Part shown: positions 1 through 8,898 of the stretch, one piece after another
How positions within the stretch are numbered: the first letter of the stretch is position 1
Layout of the letters: every line of letters starts with the position of its first letter
NCBI GenBank assembly: GCA_964371615.1
Contig: CAYJMS010000001.1
Coordinates: forward strand, 1,116,001-1,180,000
Direction: 5' to 3'
Origin: SpSt-333 sp964371615
GTDB taxonomy: Bacteria; Bacteroidota; Ignavibacteria; UBA10030; UBA8401
Length of the DNA: 64,000 nt
Notes under the pieces: generated by a model
Told to the model about the DNA's origin: nothing
Database searches by the model: none
What the model saw: only the letters and a program-made list of their open reading frames with translations
Made by a program: the position numbers and the translations under genes

Positions 1-1
1 G

Positions 2-340
2 CCGCAGGTGGCGAGCGTCGGTATGACGGAAGAAAAAGCGCGGGCGGCCGGCAAAGAGATCAAGATCGGACGATATCCGTTCCGGTCACATGGTAAAGCG
101 CTTGCATTGAACGAGACCGAAGGAATGGTCAAGCTGATCTTTGATGCGAAGTACGGAGAATTGCTCGGTGCGCATATCATCGGGCCGGAAGCGACCGAAA
201 TGATCGCAGAACTCGTGACTGCGCGGACACTGGAAACGACGGCGGAACAAATCTATAATACCATCCATGCCCATCCCACATTGACCGAAGGCATCGCTGA
301 AGCGGCATTGGATGCATACGGACAGGCGCTGCACATTTGA
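2..340 (+). CDS. lpdA: Dihydrolipoyl dehydrogenase (E3), C-terminal part
   Basis: This is the last 112 codons of dihydrolipoyl dehydrogenase, the FAD flavoenzyme that reoxidises dihydrolipoamide on E2 and passes electrons to NAD+. The frame is open at the window start (P-Q-V-A-S-V-G), so the true start lies upstream and the GTG at 8 is not a start. What is visible is the dimerisation domain. It has the family's PQVASVG motif and, near the end, HAHPTLTE, whose His and Glu form the catalytic pair contributed to the partner subunit's active site. The FAD and NAD domains and the redox disulfide lie outside the window. It heads a block of E1, E2 and lipoate genes and probably supplies E3 to both E2 complexes. 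Confidence 0.95.
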   Translation, partial: PQVASVGMTEEKARAAGKEIKIGRYPFRSHGKALALNETEGMVKLIFDAKYGELLGAHIIGPEATEMIAELVTARTLETTAEQIYNTIHAHPTLTEGIAEAALDAYGQALHI

Positions 341-391
341 TTATCAAAAGAACTCCACCGCCGCGCTGACGGGTGAGTTCGGATCAGGGAA

Positions 392-1102
392 ATGAAAGAA
401 CTGCTCGTTGTCAACCTCGGAAAGACCAAATACGCGGATGCGTGGGAATTGCAGAAAAAGATATTTACTGCTCGCCTCGCCCAGCGTATCGGTGATGTCT
501 TGCTCTTGACGGAACATGAGCATGTGTACACGCTCGGCAAAGCGGCCGATGAAAACCATCTGCTGGCAAAGAATGAGGAACTATCCAAAAACGGTGTTGA
601 TGTCTTTTGGATCGACCGCGGCGGAGATATCACCTATCACGGACCGGGACAGATCGTCGGTTATCTTATCATAGATCTCAATCAGCATTTCACCGATATT
701 CATCGGTATCTTCGGCAGATTGAAGAAGCAATCATCCGTTCTTTGCTGGAATACGGAATTGCGGCCGGTAGAGAACCGGAATTTACCGGTGTATGGGTGA
801 AGGATGAGAAGATTGCAGCGATTGGCGTGAAAGTGAGCAAGTGGATTACGATGCATGGATTCGCTTTGAACGTGAATACCGATCTGTCGCATTATGACAG
901 AATTATTCCCTGCGGAATTTTTCATAAAGGAGTGACCAATCTGCAATCCCTATTGAACAAGGAAATTCCGTTGACTGATGTACACCGACAATTGATCGAT
1001 CATTTTGCCCAACTCTTCGGATGGGAGATCAAACAGATCACCACCGACGAACTTCATATCATGCTTCATCACAATGAGGCGGCACTTGAGGAGACACTTT
1101 GA
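392..1102 (+). CDS. lipB: Octanoyltransferase (lipoate biosynthesis)
   Basis: This 236-aa enzyme moves the octanoyl group from acyl carrier protein to the lipoyl domains of E2 subunits, the first step of de novo lipoate assembly. The LipB signature RGGDITYHGPGQ is at residues 76-87. The KIAAIG segment carries the catalytic Lys (K140), and IIPCGI carries the acyl-accepting Cys (C174). Length is normal for the family. The ATG at 392 sits just after a purine-rich AGGGA. The stop overlaps the start of the next gene (TGATG at 1100-1104), implying translational coupling with the fused E1. LipA, which completes the cofactor, lies 6 kb downstream in the same block. Confidence 0.97.
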   Translation: MKELLVVNLGKTKYADAWELQKKIFTARLAQRIGDVLLLTEHEHVYTLGKAADENHLLAKNEELSKNGVDVFWIDRGGDITYHGPGQIVGYLIIDLNQHFTDIHRYLRQIEEAIIRSLLEYGIAAGREPEFTGVWVKDEKIAAIGVKVSKWITMHGFALNVNTDLSHYDRIIPCGIFHKGVTNLQSLLNKEIPLTDVHRQLIDHFAQLFGWEIKQITTDELHIMLHHNEAALEETL

Positions 1103-3198
1103 TGGCGTCAAAAAAATCCGCGGTACTCGATAAACCGAAATCGGCCGTCGTTGATACAAATGGATCGAGGACCACAGCGTCTGCAGGACATACCGAATTG
1201 CTGACCACTGAACAGTTGATCACCGCGTACAAAACCATGCTCTTGGCACGGATGATCGATGAAAAAGAAATGAACCTGTTGAAACAGGGGAAAATTCTCT
1301 TCCATATCAGCGGACCGGGACACGAAGCCATTCAGGTTGCCACTGCAATGGCGATGAAACCTGCCTACGATTGGGCGTATCCTTACTACCGGGACCTGGC
1401 ATTCTCACTTGCATTTGGATCGACGGCGAAGGATATTTTTTGCGAGAACATGCATAGGATCGAAGGTCCCAGCTCGCACGGCCGGCAGATGCCGTCGCAT
1501 TACGGCGATAAGAAACTTCGGATCGTTGGACAATCGTCGCCGACCGGTACGCAATATCTGCAGGCGGTCGGTACTGCCATGGGATCGGTGAAGGAAGGAA
1601 ACGACGAAGTAACGTATGTATCGTCCGGCGAGGGTGCGACCAGTGAAGGGGAATTTTGGGAAGCGGTCAACTGGGCATCCCGAGAAAAATTTCCTGTCGT
1701 TTTTATGGTGCAGAATAACGGCTATGCGATTTCCGTTCCCGTGGAGGAGCAAATTGCCGGTGGTTCGTTGTATGCATTGCTAAGCGGATATCCGAACCTG
1801 AAGAAGTTCCATGTCGACGGCACTGATTTCATTGAGTCGTATACAGTGGCACGGGAAGCAGTAGACTATTGTCGTGCAGGGAACGGCCCGGCATTTATTG
1901 AAGCAACGTGTGTCCGGTTGTTTCCACATTCGTCATCGGATGATCCGAAAAAATACCGCCAGTCTTCCGAAATAGAGGAAGACAAGAAGAAAGATCCCAT
2001 CCCAAAGTTCGAGCGGTTTTTGATCGAAGCGAAAGTCCTCACGCAGAAGGACCTCGATGCGATCCGTAAAGAGGTAAAAAAGGAAGTGGAAGATGCCGCT
2101 GATTATGCCGAAGCGGCGCCAAGTCCGACTGCCGATACCGTAGAGAGAAATATTTTCTCTCCCGTGGTCGCGATTCCCAAAGAAGGATTTAAAGAACCGG
2201 AGCATACCGGCTCAAGCGTGGTAATGGTCGATGCGATCAATCACGCCTTACATGAAGAGATGAAGCGGAATCCGAAGATGTTGGTGTACGGCGAGGATGT
2301 TGCCGATGGCAAGGGAGGCGTTTTTTCTGCCACCAAAGGCCTCTCCACAAAATTCGGTGTTGATCGTTGTTTTAATTCACCTCTTGCCGAAGCATCCATC
2401 GTCGGCACGTCGATCGGATTGGCTGTGCGAGGATTTAAACCGGTCGTCGAGATTCAATTCGGCGATTACATCTGGCCTGCGTTCATGCAGATTAAGGATG
2501 AGTTGGTTCATATGCGGTATCGCACCGACGGCGATTGGAGTTGTCCGGTTGTTATTCGGGTTGCAGTCGGAGGATATATCCGCGGCGGATTATATCACAG
2601 TCAAAGCATTGAAGGAATTTTTGGCCACATTCCGGGATTGTGGATTGCATTTCCGTCTACTGCGGCGGATGCAAAGGGCTTGCTCAAGACAGCGATACGT
2701 GAAGACAATCCGGTGCTTTTCTGCGAACATAAAGGCTTATACCGCCAGCAATTTGCTGCGACACCGGAACCGGGAGATGATTACTGTATTCCTTTCGGTC
2801 TTGCAAAGGTAAAGAAGGAAGGGACCGATATCACCATTGTCACATGGGGCTTTATGGTGCAGCGGTCGATAGAAGCGGCACGGAAATTGGAGGAACAGGG
2901 TGTCAGTTGTGAGATCGTCGATCTTCGTACATTGATTCCGTGGGATAAAGAAACGGTCTTCAATTCAGTTCGAAAAACTGGAAAAGTGTTGATCGTCCAT
3001 GAAGACACGAAGACGGGCGGATTTGGTGCTGAGATCGGAACACAGATCGCAGAAGAATGTTTTCAATATCTCGACGCTCCGTTGATGCGTGTGGCTGCCC
3101 TCGACGCACCGATTGCGTTTGCACCGGCATTGGAAACGGCAATCCTGCCGCAGGAGCATCACATCACCGCTGCGTTGGAAAAATTGGCGGCATTTTAG
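1102..3198 (+). CDS. Fused E1alpha-E1beta 2-oxoacid dehydrogenase
   Basis: This 698-aa thiamine-diphosphate enzyme carries both halves of a 2-oxoacid dehydrogenase E1 on one chain. The alpha half (about 35-340) has the ThDP motif starting G176-E-G-A and ending in a double Asn about 30 residues later. The beta half (about 370-698) is a transketolase-type domain with VYGEDVADGKGG and a typical C-terminal domain (VSCEIVDLRTLIPWD, then LIVHEDT). Fused E1 proteins of this size are common in Bacteroidota and are usually assigned to branched-chain 2-oxoacids, so that is the likely substrate; the sequence does not prove it. The start is the ATG at 1102 overlapping the lipB stop, not the TTG one codon earlier. 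A separate E1alpha/beta pair follows directly, so there is apparent redundancy. Confidence 0.9.
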   Translation: MASKKSAVLDKPKSAVVDTNGSRTTASAGHTELLTTEQLITAYKTMLLARMIDEKEMNLLKQGKILFHISGPGHEAIQVATAMAMKPAYDWAYPYYRDLAFSLAFGSTAKDIFCENMHRIEGPSSHGRQMPSHYGDKKLRIVGQSSPTGTQYLQAVGTAMGSVKEGNDEVTYVSSGEGATSEGEFWEAVNWASREKFPVVFMVQNNGYAISVPVEEQIAGGSLYALLSGYPNLKKFHVDGTDFIESYTVAREAVDYCRAGNGPAFIEATCVRLFPHSSSDDPKKYRQSSEIEEDKKKDPIPKFERFLIEAKVLTQKDLDAIRKEVKKEVEDAADYAEAAPSPTADTVERNIFSPVVAIPKEGFKEPEHTGSSVVMVDAINHALHEEMKRNPKMLVYGEDVADGKGGVFSATKGLSTKFGVDRCFNSPLAEASIVGTSIGLAVRGFKPVVEIQFGDYIWPAFMQIKDELVHMRYRTDGDWSCPVVIRVAVGGYIRGGLYHSQSIEGIFGHIPGLWIAFPSTAADAKGLLKTAIREDNPVLFCEHKGLYRQQFAATPEPGDDYCIPFGLAKVKKEGTDITIVTWGFMVQRSIEAARKLEEQGVSCEIVDLRTLIPWDKETVFNSVRKTGKVLIVHEDTKTGGFGAEIGTQIAEECFQYLDAPLMRVAALDAPIAFAPALETAILPQEHHITAALEKLAAF

Positions 3199-3219
3199 CC
3201 GACTATTGTATTACGTACT

Positions 3220-4224
3220 ATGATAAAAAAACGAGTTGCACAGGTAAAAGGAAAGGATCTCACAATTCTTACGGACACGCAATATCTCGATCTCTACTAT
3301 TATATGCGGTTAACGCGTGAGTTTGAGGAATCGATTTTAAAACTCTATCGCCAGGGAAAGATTGTCGGCGGTGCGTATACCGGCAATGGAAACGAAGCAA
3401 CGGCGGTCGGAAGCGCGTTCGCATTGGAAAAACACGATTACCTCTTCCCGATGCACAGAGATATGGGTGCACATTTGGTGAAGGGACAATCGCTCCGAAA
3501 TTTGATGCTGCAGCACCTCGCCAGGGGAAATTCATTGTCAAAAGGACGAGACGGTACCGGTCACTATGCCGATCCGTCGTTGCGAATCTATGGCAACATC
3601 AGTCATCTTGGTGCTATGGTGCCGATGGCGTGCGGCGTAGCTCTTGCCAGCGTATTGCGAAAAGAGAAGTCTGTGGTGATGACATATATCGGCGACGGCG
3701 GGAGCAATGTCGGGGATATCCATGAGTCGTTGGCTATGGCGTCGGTCCAAAAACTGCCGTTGATCCTCATTATAGAGAATAACCAATTCGCGTATTCAAC
3801 CCCTGTGTCGAAGCAGAAAGCGATGGAAAAATATTCCGATCGAGCAATTGGATACGGCATTCCGGGTTTTACGATCGACGGAACCGACATTGATGAAGTG
3901 TACTCGACGTGCAAACAGGCGGTTGAGCGAGCACGCAACGGTCAAGGCCCGACGTTAATCGAATCCGTTACGATGAGAATGCACGGACATTCCGCACATG
4001 ACGGAGCGGAGTATGTACCGAAAGACCTCCTTGCTGCCTGGAAGAAAAAGGATCCGGTGGCGAAGATCGAAAGCACACTGACCGACAAGAAAATATTAAC
4101 TCCGAAGAAGAAAGAAGAAATTGAGAAACGAATCGCATCGACACTGGATGATGCAATTCAATTTGCCGTCGATAGTCCCTATCCCTCCGGGGAAGAAGCA
4201 ATTGCCGGAGTCTACGCGCCGTAA
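3220..4224 (+). CDS. 2-oxoacid dehydrogenase E1 alpha subunit
   Basis: This 334-aa ThDP-binding alpha subunit decarboxylates a 2-oxoacid together with the beta subunit encoded next. The ThDP motif begins at G158-D-G-G and runs through HESLAMAS to the ENNQFAYSTP segment. The RMHGHSAHDGAEYVP loop near residue 255 is the phosphorylation-loop equivalent of E1alpha. The N-terminal region (GNGNEATAVG, then HRDMGAHL) is typical of acetoin- or branched-chain-type E1alpha rather than of the pyruvate enzyme at 7821. It lies 21 bp after the fused E1 and 38 bp before E1beta, in one apparent operon with E2. The substrate is uncertain: branched-chain 2-oxoacids, acetoin and 2-oxoglutarate-like acids all remain possible. 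Confidence 0.9.
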   Translation: MIKKRVAQVKGKDLTILTDTQYLDLYYYMRLTREFEESILKLYRQGKIVGGAYTGNGNEATAVGSAFALEKHDYLFPMHRDMGAHLVKGQSLRNLMLQHLARGNSLSKGRDGTGHYADPSLRIYGNISHLGAMVPMACGVALASVLRKEKSVVMTYIGDGGSNVGDIHESLAMASVQKLPLILIIENNQFAYSTPVSKQKAMEKYSDRAIGYGIPGFTIDGTDIDEVYSTCKQAVERARNGQGPTLIESVTMRMHGHSAHDGAEYVPKDLLAAWKKKDPVAKIESTLTDKKILTPKKKEEIEKRIASTLDDAIQFAVDSPYPSGEEAIAGVYAP

Positions 4225-4262
4225 CATGTGACTTTTTTTTATCACTTAAACTCTGAAATTTT

Positions 4263-5237
4263 GTGGCAATTCTAACATACATTGAAGCGATCTCAAAAGG
4301 CCTCTGGGAAGAAATGGAACGCGATCCGTCTGTTTTTCTTCTTGGGGAGGATATCGGAAAATTCGGCGGAGCATTTAAAGTCACGAAAGGATTTCTCGAT
4401 CACTTTGGCAGTGACCGGGTAATCGATACTGTGCTTGCTGAAACCGCCATTCTGGGTGCTGCCACCGGTGCGGCAGTCGTCGGCATGCGCCCGGTGGCCG
4501 AAATGCAGTTTGCGGATTTTGTGACAACCGGATTCAGTCAATTGGTCAACAATACGGCGTCGATCCATTATCGCTGGCATGTTCCCTGTCCGGTGGTCGT
4601 GCGCCTTCCCAGCGGAGCAGGAATTCACGGAGGACCGTTTCACTCAAGAAATCCTGAGTCCTGGTTCTTTCACCAACCGGGATTGAAGATCGTTGCACCT
4701 TCTTTTCCTTACGATGCTAAAGGATTAATGAAAGCGGCGATTCGTGATAATAATCCCGTTCTCTATCTTGAGCATAAGAGATTGTACCGCCACATAAAAG
4801 GAGAAGTTCCTGACACCGACTATATCGTCGACATCGGAAAGGGAGTGATACGCCGCGAGGGTACTGATATCAGCATTATTACGTACGGTTCAGCGGTGCA
4901 TCTTGCTCTTGAGGCTGCCGAATTAGTATCGCACAACGGAATCAGCATAGAAGTCGTCGATTTGCTTTCTCTGGCGCCGTTGGATATCGATCTCATTATT
5001 TCCTCCGTGCGAAAAACCGGTAAGGTGCTGATTGCTCATGAGGATAATATTACCGGCGGTATCGGCGGCGAAATTTCCGCGTTGATCACCGAACGGTCTT
5101 TTGAAAATCTTGATGCGCCGGTGAAACGAATCGGAGCACTCGATATTCCGACACCGTATAGTCCGCCGTTGGAAGAATTCTTTTTGCCAAATACGAAGAA
5201 AATGGTTGCTGCAATAACAGAACTGGCAGCATATTAA
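4263..5237 (+). CDS. 2-oxoacid dehydrogenase E1 beta subunit
   Basis: This 324-aa beta subunit of a heterotetrameric E1 is the partner of the alpha subunit just upstream. It has the transketolase pyrimidine-binding domain (LLGEDIGKFGGAFKVTKG near residues 27-45, then VAEMQFADF) and the C-terminal transketolase domain (VEVVDLLSLAPLD-like and LIAHEDNITGG). The start is a GTG at 4263; the following residues AILTYIEAI match where related subunits begin, and no ATG fits better. Upstream is an AT-rich stretch with no strong ribosome site. The E2 gene follows after 34 bp. With the fused E1 this makes two E1 enzymes in front of one E2. Confidence 0.92.
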   Translation: MAILTYIEAISKGLWEEMERDPSVFLLGEDIGKFGGAFKVTKGFLDHFGSDRVIDTVLAETAILGAATGAAVVGMRPVAEMQFADFVTTGFSQLVNNTASIHYRWHVPCPVVVRLPSGAGIHGGPFHSRNPESWFFHQPGLKIVAPSFPYDAKGLMKAAIRDNNPVLYLEHKRLYRHIKGEVPDTDYIVDIGKGVIRREGTDISIITYGSAVHLALEAAELVSHNGISIEVVDLLSLAPLDIDLIISSVRKTGKVLIAHEDNITGGIGGEISALITERSFENLDAPVKRIGALDIPTPYSPPLEEFFLPNTKKMVAAITELAAY

Positions 5238-5271
5238 TAACGATCGACAGACAATCAACTGACAGGTACCT

Positions 5272-6897
5272 ATGGCTATCGTAGATGTTATCATGCCCCA
5301 AATGGGAGAGAGTATTGCCGAAGGAACGATCTCCAAATGGCACAAGAAAGTTGGCGACAAAGTTGCCAAAGATGAAACGCTCCTCGAAATCAGCACGGAT
5401 AAGGTGGATTCGGAAATACCGTCGCCAGCAGCCGGCGTCGTAGCGGAATTATTGTTCCAGGAAACAACGACTGTCAGTGTACATACTGTTATCGCGCGGA
5501 TCAACACCGATGTCACCGCCGTGATTGGTTCGGCACCCCCATCATCTGCACCGCCAGCGCTCGTCTCTCCGCAACGATCGGAACCGAAGCCGACGGAATC
5601 CGTTGCGACGACTCCGGTGCGTCAACGGTCGCTCATTGATGTCATCATGCCGCAAATGGGAGAGAGCATCGCCGAAGGGACGATCGCCAAGTGGCACAAA
5701 AAGGTCGGTGATAAAATCACCAAAGACGAAACACTCCTCGAGATAAGCACCGATAAAGTGGATTCTGAAATTCCATCGCCGGCATCGGGTGTGATTGCCG
5801 AACTCCTGTTTCCCGAACAAACAACCGTGAATGTCCATACGGTTATTGCACGAATCAGTACGGAATCGAATGCAACCGGTTCGGCCCCTGTCTCGGCACC
5901 GCCGCCGGCAGCGGAAAAACTCGCTGCGGTATCGCAGCCGGTACCCCAGCCGACGCAGCAACAGATCCCGACCGATCGCTTTTATTCTCCGCTGGTATTG
6001 AACATTGCACGGACAGAAAGTGTTAGTATGTCGGAACTTGAACGCATTCCGGGAACGGGTTCGAACGGACGGGTGAGCAAAAAGGATATTCTTGCGTATG
6101 TGGAGCAAAAGAAAACAGGAAAAGTTACCGCTCCTGTACAATCGGTCTCTCCGCAAGCGTCTGTCGCACCGAAACCCGCCGCACCGATCACTTATGTGCC
6201 CGGTCGCGTTGAAATTGTAAAAATGGATACGATGCGCAAGGCAATCGCCGAACACATGGTGCGCAGCAAACATACTTCCGCTCATGTCGGATCTGTGTCG
6301 GAAGCAGACCTGACAAATATTGTGAAGTTCAGAGAAAAAAATAAGAGTGCGTTCGAAAAGCGGGAAGGATTCAATCTGACGTATACCCCGTTCTTTTTGG
6401 ATGCGGTTGTAAAGGCGTTGAAGGATTTTCCGTTGCTCAATTCTTCGGTCGATGGCGATTCCATCATCATCCGCAAGGATATCAATCTTGGCGTTGCGGT
6501 TGCATTGGAAAACGGATTGATTGTCCCGGTTATTAAAAATGCGGAACAGAAGAGCCTTGCCGGCCTCGCCCGATCGTTGAACGACCTCGCAACACGGGCA
6601 CGGAATAAAAAACTAATGCCGGACGAAGTTACCGGCGGTACTTTCACCGTCACCAATCCCGGCGGATTCGGTAATTTGTACGGCTTCCCGATCATCAATC
6701 AACCGCAGGTGGCGATCCTTGGTGTCGGTGCCATTAAAAAACGGCCGGTGGTCATCGATGATGCGATCGCAATACGATCGATGGTCTACGTTTCGATGTC
6801 GTACGATCACCGCATTATTGACGGCGCCCAGGGGGGTATGTTTATGCAAAAAGTGGTTTTTTATCTTGAAAATTTTGACATGAATCAGACGGTCTAA
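5272..6897 (+). CDS. E2 dihydrolipoamide acyltransferase with two lipoyl domains
   Basis: This 541-aa core subunit of a 2-oxoacid dehydrogenase complex has two lipoyl domains (about 1-80 and 122-198, with lipoylated lysines K44 and K162 in the sequence TDKVDSEIPSPA). A Pro/Ala-rich linker follows, then a peripheral subunit-binding domain (about 240-285, ending GRVSKKDILAY) and the catalytic acyltransferase domain with SYDHRIIDG (H513, D517). The two lipoyl domains are almost identical in protein sequence. Domain order and the QMGES motif fit the branched-chain or 2-oxoglutarate type more than the pyruvate E2 encoded at 9945. It is the natural core for one or both E1 enzymes upstream, and LipA, which finishes its cofactor, begins 2 bp downstream. 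Confidence 0.93.
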   Translation: MAIVDVIMPQMGESIAEGTISKWHKKVGDKVAKDETLLEISTDKVDSEIPSPAAGVVAELLFQETTTVSVHTVIARINTDVTAVIGSAPPSSAPPALVSPQRSEPKPTESVATTPVRQRSLIDVIMPQMGESIAEGTIAKWHKKVGDKITKDETLLEISTDKVDSEIPSPASGVIAELLFPEQTTVNVHTVIARISTESNATGSAPVSAPPPAAEKLAAVSQPVPQPTQQQIPTDRFYSPLVLNIARTESVSMSELERIPGTGSNGRVSKKDILAYVEQKKTGKVTAPVQSVSPQASVAPKPAAPITYVPGRVEIVKMDTMRKAIAEHMVRSKHTSAHVGSVSEADLTNIVKFREKNKSAFEKREGFNLTYTPFFLDAVVKALKDFPLLNSSVDGDSIIIRKDINLGVAVALENGLIVPVIKNAEQKSLAGLARSLNDLATRARNKKLMPDEVTGGTFTVTNPGGFGNLYGFPIINQPQVAILGVGAIKKRPVVIDDAIAIRSMVYVSMSYDHRIIDGAQGGMFMQKVVFYLENFDMNQTV

Positions 6898-6899
6898 TC

Positions 6900-7787
6900 A
6901 TGGAAATAGTGATTCAGGAAATTCCAGCAAAGGATGAAATACAGCCGGCAGTTGTTCGAAAACCGGAGTGGTTGAAAGCCCGCGTACCCGGAGGTGAAAA
7001 TTATTCCCGCCTTCGGACGCTCATCGACGAACGGAAACTCCATACGGTGTGTGAGGAAGCTCGATGTCCCAACATGGGGGAATGCTGGAATTCCGGTACG
7101 GCGACATTTATGATTCTCGGCGACACGTGCACCCGCAGCTGCGGATTCTGCAATGTGAAGACCGGCAAAATGCATATTGTCGACGAGGATGAACCTCGCC
7201 GCGTTGGCGAAGCTGTTGCTCTGATGAATCTTCGCCATGCTGTCGTCACATCGGTGAACAGAGATGAATTGTACGACGGCGGTGCGCACATTTTTGCGCA
7301 GACACTCATTGAGATTCGGAATCGGCTTCCGCTGTGTAAAGTCGAAGTCCTGATTCCGGATTTTCTCGGAAGTGAAGAATCACTCACTATCGTGCTCAAC
7401 GCCCAACCGGATGTGCTGAATCACAATATTGAAACGGTTCCGCGGTTGTACCGTACTGTTCGTCCTCAGGCGCATTATCATCGATCGCTGGAAGTGCTCG
7501 AACGTGCGAAGGCAAAAGGTTTCGTCACTAAAACGGGCATTATGCTCGGCTTGGGTGAAACGGCGGACGAAGTGATCGAGGTAATGGGAGATCTTCGCGC
7601 TGTCGATTGCGATATCTTTACGATTGGTCAGTATCTTCAGCCGACAAAAAACCATCTGCCGGTCGAGCGGTATGTCCATCCGGATGAATTCAACATGTTA
7701 AAAATAAAAGGTATGGAGCTCGGTTTTCGCCATGTCGAATCGGGTCCGCTGGTACGGAGTTCCTACCATGCGGCGGATCAAGTATAA
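6900..7787 (+). CDS. lipA: Lipoyl synthase
   Basis: This 295-aa radical-SAM enzyme inserts two sulfurs into the octanoyl chain attached to E2 lipoyl domains. The auxiliary cluster ligands C51, C56 and C62 (Cx4Cx5C) and the radical-SAM cluster ligands C77, C81 and C84 (Cx3Cx2C) are all present. So is the C-terminal RSSY motif (286-289), whose Ser ligates the auxiliary cluster. The ATG at 6900 begins 2 bp after the E2 stop, so the genes are cotranscribed. With lipB at 392, the whole endogenous lipoylation route sits among the enzymes that need it. Confidence 0.98.
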   Translation: MEIVIQEIPAKDEIQPAVVRKPEWLKARVPGGENYSRLRTLIDERKLHTVCEEARCPNMGECWNSGTATFMILGDTCTRSCGFCNVKTGKMHIVDEDEPRRVGEAVALMNLRHAVVTSVNRDELYDGGAHIFAQTLIEIRNRLPLCKVEVLIPDFLGSEESLTIVLNAQPDVLNHNIETVPRLYRTVRPQAHYHRSLEVLERAKAKGFVTKTGIMLGLGETADEVIEVMGDLRAVDCDIFTIGQYLQPTKNHLPVERYVHPDEFNMLKIKGMELGFRHVESGPLVRSSYHAADQV

Positions 7788-7820
7788 AACTACATTTGTG
7801 TACATTTGGAATCATTGACA

Positions 7821-8831
7821 ATGAAAAAAGAAAAAACTGCAAAACCTTCACAACAACCGCGGTGGGCTGATCTTGATCTCACTGACCAAAAATTGGTATC
7901 GATGTACCGGGACATGCTGCTGATCCGCCGGTTCGAAGAACGCGCAGCACAGGAATACGGAAAAGGGAAGATCGGCGGATTCTGTCATTTATACATCGGA
8001 CAGGAAGCCACCGGTGTCGGAGCCATCGCTGCACTGCGGGATGATGATTTTATTTACACCGCGTACCGCGATCATGGGCAGGCGCTGGCGCGCGGTATGA
8101 AACCCAAAGGCTGCATGGCAGAACTCTTCGGCAAAGTAACCGGCGTATCGAAAGGCATCGGCGGATCGATGCACTTCTACGATCTATCGAAAGGATTCAT
8201 GGGAGGATGGGGCATCGTCGGAGGTCATCCGCCGTTGGCAACCGGAACGGCATTTGCGACAAAGTATCAGGGCAAAGATTCTGTCACCATTTGCTTTATG
8301 GGTGAAGCCTCTACAAATCAGGGGGTGTTTCATGAAGCATTGAACATGGCAGAGCTTTGGAAACTTCCCATCATTTTTATTTGTGAGAATAACGGTTATG
8401 GCATGGGAACCGCGATCAACCGGGCAATGGCGGGAGAGAACCTGTATGACAAAGCGGCGGGATATATGATGAACAGGGGCGGCGTCAACGGTATGGATAT
8501 TATTGAAATGTACCGCGAGATGAAGAAGGCGATTCACCTGGCGCGGACAGAGTTCAAACCGACTTTTCTGGAGGCACGGACCTACCGGTATCGAGGTCAC
8601 TCGATGTCCGATCCGGGGCAATACCGCACGAAAGAAGAGATCGAGGAGTACAAAAAAAGAGATCCTATTGAAACGTTTGGTCAGGAATTAATTCAGTGGG
8701 GAATCCTTACCGAAGCAACGATCGAAAAAATGGAAGAAGAAATTAAGGACGAAGTGCAGGAAGCGGTGGAATTTGCCGACAACAGTCCCCAACCACCGAT
8801 TGAAATGTTGCATGAGAATGTGTACGCGTAA
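7821..8831 (+). CDS. pdhA: Pyruvate dehydrogenase E1 alpha subunit
   Basis: This 336-aa ThDP-dependent alpha subunit of the pyruvate dehydrogenase complex works with PdhB to decarboxylate pyruvate and acetylate the E2 lipoyl group. Family marks are YIGQEATGVGA near residue 58, a ThDP motif beginning G161-E-A-S and ending ENNGYGMGT, and the YRGHSMSDPGQYRTKEE loop near 258-275, which is characteristic of pyruvate E1alpha. An upstream in-frame TTG at 7806 would add five residues, but the ATG at 7821 with a GGA about 10 bases upstream is more plausible. It begins a second sub-block pdhA-pdhB-pdhC after lipA; the gap is too short to tell whether it has its own promoter. Confidence 0.93.
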   Translation: MKKEKTAKPSQQPRWADLDLTDQKLVSMYRDMLLIRRFEERAAQEYGKGKIGGFCHLYIGQEATGVGAIAALRDDDFIYTAYRDHGQALARGMKPKGCMAELFGKVTGVSKGIGGSMHFYDLSKGFMGGWGIVGGHPPLATGTAFATKYQGKDSVTICFMGEASTNQGVFHEALNMAELWKLPIIFICENNGYGMGTAINRAMAGENLYDKAAGYMMNRGGVNGMDIIEMYREMKKAIHLARTEFKPTFLEARTYRYRGHSMSDPGQYRTKEEIEEYKKRDPIETFGQELIQWGILTEATIEKMEEEIKDEVQEAVEFADNSPQPPIEMLHENVYA

Positions 8832-8898
8832 GCCTCGCGGTCAGAAGAATAAATATTTTTGCGATATATTAGAACACCATTGAACACAGAATACTATT

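Noticed and set aside
5542..6285. 247-codon minus-strand frame opposite the E2 gene
   Set aside because: It is a Cys/Arg/Phe-rich shadow frame of a conserved plus-strand gene with no domain pattern.
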